From NCBI GenBank assembly GCA_963693365.1, contig CAVNZM010000016.1:2604001-2668000 (forward strand): a stretch of 64,000 nucleotides of DNA, read 5' to 3'. A program made the position numbers and the translations under genes. This DNA is from Amoebidium appalachense. Taxonomy: Eukaryota; Ichthyosporea. Shown one piece after another: positions 37,642 to 64,000 of the stretch. Below the pieces are notes generated by a model. It was not told where the DNA came from. It saw only the letters and a program-made list of their open reading frames with translations, and searched no databases. The first letter of the stretch is position 1, and each line of letters starts with the position of its first letter.

Positions 37642-37675
<34 letters not shown>

Positions 37676-37725
37676 CCACCCCCCCCCCCCCCCCCCCATC
37701 CCCCGCCAAAAAAAAAAAAACAAAA

Positions 37726-37761
<36 letters not shown>

Positions 37762-38040
37762 GGGGAACCCCAACTAATTGATTTTTCTTAGTCTTTATGG
37801 TGTCTCGTAGTGAAAGTAAACCCTGATATATAGTCATCACCCGACATCTATGTACGTGATCATGATATACCGCTGAGGGGATATTCCGAGCAAAAAACCC
37901 CCCATACCTGAGACTGGTCTCTCTTTGCCTCGAGGAAACAGCGTAAACCTTTTTTTTTTTTTTTTTGACTGGATTTATTCGACCCAAGACATATCACCAC
38001 CGTCAACCGATGGTCACAGTGACGCGCGATAGACCAATTC
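37536..38040. repeat. (CA)n, C and A tracts, then spacer with a shared 30-base word
   Basis: (CA)n with a TATA patch (37536-37612), C tracts (37642-37697) and an A tract (37708-37760). At 37919-37949 the word CTCTTTGCCTCGAG, then AAACAGCGTAAACC, stands before a T run. The same word stands at 40981-41009 before a C run. It is probably the end of a dispersed element. Confidence 0.7.
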
Positions 38041-38044
38041 AGAT

Positions 38045-39285
38045 TTACTGAAAATTGGGATAGATAAATGCGGCACCTTTTCTTCCAATGCACAGTACAC
38101 TCTGAACAATCAACCTATCCCAATCGTGTCCTCCTACGACTATTTATGAATTCCTTTCACCTCTAAGGGTATCTGGTTTGAGCGCCTTTTGACTTCGCGC
38201 ATTTCTTGTGCGCGTGGTCGCTTACATATCTATCAAGGAATATTCGCAAATATCTCAAATATTCATCCTGCCAATTTGCTCACTCTTTATAAAGTTTTTC
38301 TTCGATCTTCGAATTCGTCCATGTTTCGAATATGGCCTCCCGTTACTCTTGTGTGCCCCTCCACGGCAACAGCGCGCGGCTCTTCGGGAATTCGATTCCT
38401 TTCAGCGTGAATTTATCCAGTTTATTTCTCGAACCTCGCGTAGGCATCCTTTGGCGGCTCCCTTGCTGAGTGTTTTTGGTCTCCCTCCGGCGCGCCAGCG
38501 TATGAATGAATTAGGACTTCGCTTTTGTTTTCATTTGGTTAGGCTTCCTTTTTATCATCCTTTGTTGCAATTCTTTCCTTCTTTAGCACCTGTTCCCGGC
38601 ATTTCTAATGTTCGTGCGAAATGTCCTATCCCCAGTCTCTCTCCCATTCCGAGATATCCTTTTAAATACTTATCTCCTTTATTTTTCTCTTCTACGTATA
38701 CTAGTTATCAGCAGTATGTTACTTGGTTTCATACTCAATATCCTTTGCTTCATCGTTGTGATAATGAGTATCATGGTAGGGCTCTTGAGCCTGTGCTTCT
38801 TTTTATATTAGAGACTCGTCCGACTTTCTTTACAATCATTGTGTAAATTAGCCACTTTTATTTATCCTTCCTCTCGTAAGCCTACCACACTTACCGATTT
38901 TGGAATTCTAACCCCTCCTTGTGACATAGCTTGGAAATGTTTATTTTGGCGCTGTAACCTTTGTTTCCATAAATGTTTGTGCCACTTTTGTGCAGAACCT
39001 TTTCTCGTAAACACTTAGATAGATGTATTTATTTATCTCAGATTATTCCGTTAGAAATTAGAAGACTGGCTTATTTAGATAATTCTGCTATTACGTCTAT
39101 TGACTATCTGTTGAACCACGGTATGTTTAATGAGTTTTTTAGGGTGTATGATTATTCAAGTCGTTATCTCCTCCGTATCCGAGAGTGAGGGCTTTTGTAT
39201 TTCCTTCTCCGAGATATCGGTGATATCTCGATGGCTTCTATTTTGCTATGATATCAATAAAGTTATTATATAAAAAAAAAGAATT
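38045..39285 (+). pseudogene. Second LINE copy: C-terminal part, 3' UTR and poly(A)
   Basis: Starts with the reverse transcriptase motif after the YADD box (KIGIDKCGTFSS, PIPIVSSYDYL), so the palm core is missing. It continues through frameshifts near 38150, 38210 and 38840 into the thumb and C-terminal domain (FEYGLPLLLCAPPRQQ, MNELGLRFCFHLVRLPFY) and ends RYLLRIRE before TGA at 39186-39188. AATAAA at 39256-39261 and an A run at 39271-39280 mark a proper LINE 3' end. Related to, but distinct from, the copy at 34660-37535. Confidence 0.75.
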
Positions 39286-40679
<1,394 letters not shown>

Positions 40680-40815
40680 GTTTTTTTTTTTTTTCATCAC
40701 GTTTTATTTCCGGAGGACGTCGACCTTTGCCTAAGGCCTATGCCCTAGAGGGAACTACCATCTAGATCTAGTAGTACCACACACCACCACGTGACAGTTA
40801 CCAATGGTTAGGTTG
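40680..40815 (-). mobile_element. LINE 3' end fragment, relative of the 4285 copy
   Basis: A T15 run (poly(A) on the minus strand) is followed by ATCACGTTTT, CCGGAGG, CCCTAGAGGGAACTACC and CCACACACCACC. These words occur in the same order at 4312-4385. Only the 3' untranslated region is left before the sequence passes into (TA)n. Confidence 0.6.
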
Positions 40816-40878
40816 CTATATATATATATATCATATGATATATCATACTATAGTACTATCTATAGTATATATATATCA

Positions 40879-40945
<67 letters not shown>

Positions 40946-41031
40946 CATATCATATATATATATAGTATATCATGATATTTTCTCTTTGCCTCGAGTAAAC
41001 AGCGTAAACCCCCCCATATATATATATATAG

Positions 41032-41100
<69 letters not shown>

Positions 41101-41335
41101 ACGTGTGTGTGTGTGTGACACGTGTGTCGTTAAAACCATGCATGATGCTTATGTATGCATGCTCATGCCACCTAAATCCCCCCCCCCCCCCCCCCCCCCC
41201 CCTCCCCCGGATCCCCCTCGTGCCCCCCGAGTTCTCCCCTTGAAATGTAGGTGGCCTCCCCCCCCCCCCCCCCCCCCCCACCCCCCACCTCCCTCCGGAC
41301 CCGGTCATGATCCCGAGCTCTCCTTTCCCCCCCTT

Positions 41336-41366
<31 letters not shown>

Positions 41367-41420
41367 CCACCCTCTAGGCCTCGCTCTCCTCGACCCCCAC
41401 CGGGCCCCGCCGTAGATCCC
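40816..41420. repeat. (TA)n, (TG)n and C tracts
   Basis: (TA)n at 40820-40970, the shared 30-base word at 40981-41009, (TG)n at 41039-41118, and C-rich tracts at 41176-41365. No gene. Confidence 0.85.
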
Positions 41421-42280
41421 TCCTTTCCCTCCTCGGCTAGCTTATTATAAGTTAGGCTAATTAGAATTCAGGGATCCTCCCCGAGCATGCATGCGCACGG
41501 CCTGGTAACACTAATATTGTCACTACATGTGTACACATTCCTCCTGCTCACCAACCCCTCTGCCTGCAGCACGTATATACGTACGCGTGACCTTCCTAGC
41601 CAGCGGCACCCGCCGACACACACACACCGTCCCTGTTGCTACCTTGACCCCATCACATGGACCACCGACAGCCAAGCTTGGCCATGGACGTCGACATTCA
41701 CACATGTGTACACGTACACGCTGCTCCCCTATGCACGTGGTTCAGCAGCGGTGAGTGCCGCGAATGTGACACGCGCCCCCAGACGCAAATTTGGCATTAA
41801 AAGATTTATAAGTCCCCTGCCCCAAAGTGACTACAAATTTTTACCAACGGAAGCTAAATATTAGCTCCTCCAGGTTTGATGGTGCTGCCTCTTCGAATAT
41901 TCGTCTACTGCAGGCTGCTTATGTACAAGAACTCATATGGTGAAAACAAAATTATGTAGAGTAACTCCTGTTGTGTGGCGGGCATACCTTTTTTATCTAA
42001 TGATTGTTGTAAACTGGCCATCGGTCACGCGCACGGGTTCCGGCCCTAGCATTATGTAGAGAGTGACCACACGTGTGCACAAGACCAACGTGGATGACAT
42101 TCCAACGTGCGCCAATGAGCCTACCTGGATCGGCCCGATGATCCAATGAAAACTGCAAATATCTTTCTGTAGTGATATCTGATTTGACAAATCTATTCGC
42201 ATGAGAGATCTCAGAGATCATCTATCTTTTCACCAATAGTATTAAAGTAATGTCATGCTAACGTCATGCCGTAATTCAGT
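41421..42280. other. Intergenic, no gene recognised
   Basis: Unique DNA. A 125-codon frame at 41487-41864 contains good splice-like words (CTGCAG near 41569, CAGCGGTGAGTG near 41753) but shows no domain or bias that supports it. The rest leads into the promoter of the next gene. Confidence 0.45.
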
Positions 42281-42380
42281 GATTGGTTGATCAGCCACCA
42301 ATACGTCACTTGTAGATCGGCTCTTTGATTTTTTTCCGGTCACGTTTGCTACGCTGGAGCTAATGGAAGGTAGCTATAAA
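42281..42380 (+). promoter_or_regulatory. CCAAT and TATA promoter of the seven-exon gene
   Basis: ATTGG at 42282-42286 and CCAAT at 42298-42302 precede TATAAA at 42375-42380. The start codon of the gene downstream is at 42633, giving a leader of about 225 bases. Spacing is normal for a TATA promoter. Confidence 0.55.
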
Positions 42381-42632
42381 TTCTTCAACAACTCTTAAAG
42401 TTCAGAACTAGTTTCAGTGTATCATCAGTTTAGAGAAATACACGCTTCGTCTTGTTTGTTGTTAGCTTCTTGGTGTCAGTCTTTTCCATTGCCTGCGGCA
42501 AAACTGTATTAGCTGTTGTGCGTCATATCGATTCCATCCTCTCGCAAAAAAAAAAAAGCAAAACAAAACTTTAAACTTTGAACTTCAAAATTGCAGCGTT
42601 TTACACGTCATTCAGCGTGGTTTCTTTGGAAA

Positions 42633-49254
<6,622 letters not shown>

Positions 49255-50509
49255 GAGCCAATGGAATTAAAAAATTAAAAGAATTTAAAAAAATAAATTG
49301 TTTGTCTTTTGTTTGAACGGTTTGAGTGGTAGGTATGCTGCTTCTACTAATCGATTTTTTTGCATCCGCTGAATTTCAGTACTGTGGATATGTTACGGAC
49401 TGATTAAACTGGATACACCTGTATGTATACTACCGGCCACTCATTATTTTGATTTGGATACAGATTTGCCATCTCAGTTAGTAATTTTATTTTGTTTCGA
49501 CTATCTATCGAATTTTAACGATTTGAATACACTGGTTTGCCAACTGGTAATTTTCAAATATCGACTATCTATCAAATTTTACACCAATCAGTAATTTTAT
49601 TTTGTTTCGACTATCTATCGAATTTTAACGATTTGGATACACTGGTTTGCCAACTGGTAATTTTCAAATATCGACTATACTATCAAATTTTACACCAACT
49701 GATTCTCTTTCGACTAATACTGCAATGGCCTGGGGATACGTTGATGTTTTCTACTTGTATACAGCCGGATGACGGTGATACGGTATCATGCTTGCTCACA
49801 TTTTAGCTCGGTATTGCCTAGCAGTTATCAACCTAGTATCAAGATTTCTAATTTTTTTAAACTCGATATCAACTGTTGTATATATAGTTTTACATTATTC
49901 TCACCGTATACAGATATATATTAGCAAATGAAATAGAAATCGGCAAACCTTTCGCCACATGTCAACGGTCACTTATAGCCTATGGTTGCCGGTTTTATGC
50001 TGCAAAATCACGGTTTTACGCTGCAAAATCACGGGTTTACGTTGCAAAATCACGTGTGTTGTCACTATTTATTAATTAGTCTAGACCAGCCCGCTGCCTC
50101 CCTTCTAATCTATCATCTATTGCTACTAAGTCTCTCCAATGTGTCCCCATGGCCAGCACGGGGGCGTGGGGGGGGGGGGCGAGGGGGGTTGGGGGGTTTG
50201 GGGGGGGGGGGCGGGAGGGAGAGAAAGAGAAGTCTCGGATGGGGGGGGGGGGGGGGGGAGGGAGGGAGGGAGGGGAGAGAAAGAGAAGTCTGGGGTGGGG
50301 GGGGGGGGGAGGAGGGGAGGAGGGATGGGGGGGAGAGGGGGGGAGTAGGGAAGGTTTGAAGACTGATGATAGGGTGGGCCGGCAAAGGCTTTGAATCTCA
50401 GATATGCAACTGCAAGCTTTAGGATGGTGGCCGGGGAAGGGGAAGGGACCTGGGGCAGTGGGTGGATTGGGTTGGTGGTGTAGGGGGGGGGGACTGAGAG
50501 AACGACCTC

Positions 50510-50550
<41 letters not shown>

Positions 50551-50725
50551 GGGGGGGGGGGGGGGGGAGGGGGGAGGGGGGAGGGGGGGAGGGGGGAGGG
50601 GGAGGGGGGAGGGGGGAGGGGGGGAGAAGAAAGGGGAAGGGGGGAGGGGCGGCGGGGGGAGGGGAGAGGGCTGAGAGATCGACTTGTGTTTTATTTTTTT
50701 TGCTTTTTTTGTTGGGGAGAAGCCT

Positions 50726-50787
<62 letters not shown>

Positions 50788-50841
50788 AAGGATGCATATA
50801 TATGGGACAAAACAAAACATCACCCCCCTCCCCCCCCCCCC

Positions 50842-50872
<31 letters not shown>

Positions 50873-51659
50873 ACAAAAATAAAATAAAAAAATACTGTCC
50901 TTGCTTGTCTTTTCCCCTAGGCTCTTAGGCTCACTTTAAAGTTTCACGTATACCTGTGCTGAGAATGTTTTAATACGGAAGTTTCACTGATTAGTTCACG
51001 TGCAAGCCGCTGTTCAGTAAATCCCCCCAGGCTGTAGGTATATTAGCTGACTTCCACCCGGTCCCAACAAACCTGGATATACCGAGATATAACTCTCAAC
51101 AGATACTTTTCCGAGATAGCATGTTGACTATGTGTGAGCCACAGATCTGGAACACCGTGCTCCGTATGTTTGCGCAACCACCTCGCCTTTGCACGTTGCC
51201 TCACTGCCCGATCCATGGCCATCAACAAAACAAAGATAGTCAGTGCAAATAGCCTAATCACACCCATTTATTCCGTGCTTTTACACATGCCACGCGCGAC
51301 ACATGTCCGACCTCTTGTCCGTGGCACATACACGCAGGCGCAGGGTGATATATATGATAACAGCACTGGCTTCATTCACACACGGCGGTGCATGTGCGTT
51401 TAACAACTTACGCATGTGCACTTAGATACACTATTTTTTGGTTTGATGTTTCCTCTGGCTGCAAGGAATACGCGAATCGTACCGGTGCTTTCTAAGCTGG
51501 GTTATTGCAGGGATTTGCGGGAGACTTCGTACTAGTCAGTCTTCCAAATGATCGTTAGATAGACTACTTCTACAGACACACACAACGCCTTTTGCTCTCT
51601 GTTTACATCCTTACTCCATTAGCACGCCAACCACATAAACATCACTTCTCTCTGCTTAT
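49255..51659. other. Intergenic region with two short tandem repeats and G/C tracts
   Basis: After the poly(A) signal of the seven-exon gene come two tandem copies of a 110-base AT-rich unit (about 49480-49700; word TTTGTTTCGACTATCTATCG) and three copies of a 20-base unit (GGTTTTACGCTGCAAAATCA, 49992-50053). Then G-rich tracts (50165-50345, 50550-50650, 50728-50785), a T30 run (50510-50549) and a C/CA tract (50822-50872). A 74-residue minus-strand frame at 51043-51267 is listed separately. Confidence 0.7.
51043..51267 (-). CDS. Small open frame with hydrophobic start, uncertain
   Basis: 74 residues from ATG 51267: a hydrophobic leader (VIRLFALTIFVLLMAM) followed by a basic, hydrophilic region (RQRAKARWLRKHTEH). 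The leader resembles a signal anchor or mitochondrial presequence. No family, no conserved neighbour and no splice site that extends it. It could be chance. Confidence 0.25.
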   Translation of the reverse strand: MGVIRLFALTIFVLLMAMDRAVRQRAKARWLRKHTEHGVPDLWLTHSQHAISEKYLLRVISRYIQVCWDRVEVS

Positions 51660-60328
<8,669 letters not shown>

Positions 60329-61486
60329 TTGGTGAGTTCAAGAGCTAACCACCCTAACCTGAAGCTATCTGGTAACGATATAAATTTTATCTACGAGATC
60401 TGACTGGTTCATAATCTAAAGCAAAAACTCAGCAAATTCACAACTTCGGTTAAGTCATGGGGTTACGGAAAACCAATCATAATTATTGTATTATCCTCCG
60501 GTTCGGTTTATGGTAAGCTATGGTAAAGGGGCGCGGTTAGGTTCAAGGGCTGTTCATAGCACGAAATTTGAAAGTGGATAGCAAGAGAAGCCCAGGATAT
60601 GAATCTCAACCGTTATACAGTAAGCATTCTAATAAAGTTTCAGTACAGTATACGGTAAGCAGTCTAATAAAATCTATAACTTTATTAAATTTTGAAGGTT
60701 TCTGCAATGCAATAAAGTGATCGCACTTTACATGTTCTCTGTAAGGCTCCCGAGTCCGTTTTTTTTTCTGCCTTTGGAGTTTTTCTACTGCATACTTGTA
60801 TGTTTCCGTTCACATCTTCCTCAACTTTCCCTCCTTTCGTACCAAATTTCGGAAGCACCATTGTGTCATGGTGTGCGTGCGTGCGCGCGTGCGGTGGGAT
60901 ATGGGGGGGGGGGGGGGGGGGGGGGGATGGGGGTTGGTGTGTATCTGTGATGCTTATGTGCACCTTGGTGGGTGGGTGGGTGGGGGGGACAAGGGAGGTG
61001 CGGGGGGGGGGGGGGGGGGGTTTCATCCATCCTAATCAGAATATCACAGTGTATGCGACTGTACTGGAACTGAAATGAGGGCCATATATTATTTACGAAA
61101 TGTCATTCAACAAGAACAGGCATCACATCACAACGAGAAGAAATCAATAAGAATGTGCCATCAAAACCTTACTAACTTGAACGGGACCACGGTCTCCGCA
61201 TCTCTGCTACACCATATGTATAGCATGCAAGTCCCCACCGTCTCAACTTATGAATAATGATGAATGATTATCATCTTTTGCAAATTTCAGGTGCTGAAGG
61301 GGGGATCCATTCAATTGGCAGGAAAAATTCCAAGGCGCTATATAATGACGTGCAGCCTTTTCTGGAATCTTTTACCCCCTTTTACCTCGAGAATTTTCTT
61401 CTTAAACCCCTGCTACTTCAAGTTGACCAGCTTATGCGACTCTTTCTACGCGTCTGTCCGATTGGAGGGTCTTTCTTTATAATCTT

Positions 61487-61530
<44 letters not shown>

Positions 61531-61892
61531 AATAAAATAAATAAAAAAAAATAAAAAATAAAAAATAAAAAATAAAAAAATAAAAAGGTTTCTCCCTTCT
61601 CTCTTCCCCGGCACCCCTGCCAATCCCTCCCTCGAGGCTCCTGCTCTGAGTTCATTGAGATTTATCTGAAACCCCCCCCCCCCCCCCCCCCCCTCCCTCC
61701 CCCTCCCTCTCCCCCCCCCTCCCCCTCCCTCCCCCCCAACAGGCTGTGACACAGACACACACAGGGACGAGTACCTTCCTCCATCCCCTTCCCCCCTCAA
61801 AAGACACCGTTCCCCAGCCACACTGTCTCTCCCAGACTGTCGCTCTCTCTCGCTCACTCACTCACATAATCACACACACACACACACACACA

Positions 61893-61949
<57 letters not shown>

Positions 61950-61980
61950 CTCCCTCTCTCTCTCTACCTCCCTCCCTCTT
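60329..61980. other. Downstream region, no gene recognised
   Basis: Unique AT-rich DNA to 60890 includes a short direct repeat (TATACAGTAAGCA-TCTAATAAA near 60612 and 60648) with AATAAA-like words suitable as poly(A) signals. G tracts lie at 60903-60926 and 61001-61020. An open frame at 61290-61480 after a TTTCAG acceptor resembles an exon but matches nothing known. C, A/T and (CT)n tracts fill 61489-61980. Confidence 0.55.
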
Positions 61981-62889
61981 GATAAGCCGCCGGCAAGATC
62001 GAGCCACTGTGGCTCGTTCGACAAGTTGTGCGCGATCCTTATACAATTAGTGTAAAAACACGAAACCCAGGAAAAAAAACTGCACACCAACGTTCTTGAC
62101 AACCTAACGGTCACGTGGACACCAAGAACACGTAAGTTTGTTTCTGATAACTGCTGCATACTGCGCTGCGAACTTGGCGCTGCCAGCGACAAACTGGATT
62201 TTCTGGACGAATTTTGGCTACGTGCCAAATATCGTCTCCCCACGGTGTGCTACACCATATAGTAATTAATAGCAAATAAAGAAAATAGTGTGGGCATGGC
62301 AGTCACAAAATTTCAAGACTTTTTGTTGTGTTTTCATCGAGTTCAATATGTAGCGTTCTGTAGAGGGTCGTCTACTTCTGCCCAAATTAAGGGTCCGCAT
62401 TCGGGCGGGATCGAGCCTGACTGGGCTTTCCGGACAAATTCTGGGTTTTGTCAAAATATGGTCGCCCAAAGGAGCGCGGGCCCTTCAAGAAGTAATGGAA
62501 AGCAAAAAGCAGTGTGGTAGTATGCCCGGGGCAAAGTTTGAAGGCTTTATGTTGTCTTTTCATCGAGTTCACTATGTAGCGTTTTCCAGGGGTTCGCCCG
62601 CTCCCGAGGGATCCTATGCAGGCCAATTTTGCTCTGGAGACAGACGAGGAATGCGGAAAAAACACGATACCCCTTGTTGGTTGGCAAGCGCTGGCGCGCT
62701 CTTTTATTACACCAATCACCTTGGTCCAAAGACAAAAAAGGCAGGAAACTTCAGCAGCTAACTGGGCATACCAAGAAAGCGCGCACGACTCTCGACCACT
62801 AAGCTGTAGGGGGGGTCGCCTGAAACGGGCCACTCTGGTGGCTCGTTCGGCTTGAATGAGCCACATATGTGGCTCATAGGCGACTTATC
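61981..62889. mobile_element. Candidate non-autonomous element inserted in (CT)n
   Basis: The 909-base block is flanked on both sides by CT-rich microsatellite and bounded by an inverted GATAAGYCGCC (61981-61991 and 62879-62889). Near each end lie GAGCCAC-GTGGCTC palindromes (62002, and 62858 with the perfect GAGCCACATATGTGGCTC). Inside, a segment of about 60 bases (TTTCATCGAGTTCA-TATGTAGCG) is repeated 226 bases apart (62331 and 62557) as part of a wider old duplication. No transposase frame. The terminal repeat is short, so the call is tentative. Confidence 0.4.
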
Positions 62890-63680
<791 letters not shown>

Positions 63681-64000
63681 AGCACCCCGTCGGGAGTGTA
63701 AGGATGGTTACGTGACCGTGGCTCATGAGTGAGTCAGATCATCAGGAAAGAGAACTTTCAAATAATTTATTGAAGACTTGTAATTCCCTGACACCATCCT
63801 GAACTGTGCACAGCTAATTATGAGCGGGGTTAAATAGTACTGCCTGATTGTGCATGCATGCAATACGTATATACATGATAGCCATATGATCAATTAATAA
63901 TATATTAGCATATGCATGTTTTATGCATTCAATTCCGGGACTGGCAAATGATATGATATTGTTTGTGTACAATGTGTAGCAAGTATACCAAGTTGATAGG
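63681..64000. other. Unique AT-rich end of the window, no gene seen
   Basis: Normal-complexity DNA with no coding frame longer than chance and no recognised RNA gene or repeat. Confidence 0.5.

Noticed and set aside
41487-41864. 125-codon frame with splice-like words
   Set aside because: No domain, no partner exon and no promoter. A chance frame is likely.
61257-61535. Frame after a TTTCAG acceptor downstream of the methyltransferase gene
   Set aside because: The methyltransferase is already complete at 60328, and the peptide matches nothing and ends in a C tract.

Overview
The window is nuclear DNA from a eukaryote. Genes are split by GT-AG introns, promoters carry TATA and CCAAT boxes, AATAAA signals follow coding regions, non-LTR retrotransposon remnants are present, and one gene is a mitochondrial-type rRNA methyltransferase. 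A run of exactly 500 N (27457-27956) shows it is a scaffolded assembly. The mix (intron-rich, very rich in simple repeats, a GH114 gene, a DUF6729-type transposase) would suit a protist, perhaps a unicellular relative of animals or fungi. I cannot fix the taxon from sequence alone. Much of the DNA is microsatellite ((TG)n/(CA)n, (CT)n) or G/C homopolymer. Most long open frames are translations of these and are not genes.

Layout. 1-14.9 kb: a GH114 secreted glycosidase gene (-), a LINE 3' end (-), a TA-flanked MITE, a multi-pass membrane protein gene (-) broken at a homopolymer, and a decayed reverse transcriptase fragment. 14.9-19.7 kb: a CXC-motif gene (-), a DUF6729/RNase H-like transposase exon (-), a first exon of a secreted protein (-), and a cluster of GCACTGAAT motifs. 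19.74-33.45 kb: an island bounded by near-identical 570-bp inverted repeats. It holds a small Cys/His protein gene, a two-helix membrane protein gene, three long coding regions of one architecture (N-terminal coiled coil, Pro/Thr/Ala-rich linker, basic stretch, acidic tail), several tandem repeat arrays, and a second 392-bp inverted repeat centred on the assembly gap. A near-perfect 392-bp GC-rich palindrome abuts its right end. 34.4-41 kb: two decayed LINE copies (one split by an LTR-like insertion) and a third LINE 3' end. 42.2-49.3 kb: a seven-exon gene of unknown function (+, 486 aa). 51.6-60.3 kb: an eight-exon FtsJ/MRM2-type methyltransferase gene (+, 284 aa). 60.3-64 kb: simple repeats and a candidate DNA element inserted in (CT)n.

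The two long + strand genes reconstruct in phase at every junction and are the best supported genes. The island is the most unusual part. Its proteins look nuclear and self-associating, it has no recognised transposase or polymerase, and it resembles no element family I can name. Three of its long frames, and the membrane gene at 10 kb, break at G, C or A homopolymers. This points to homopolymer-length errors in the assembly, or to real length variation.
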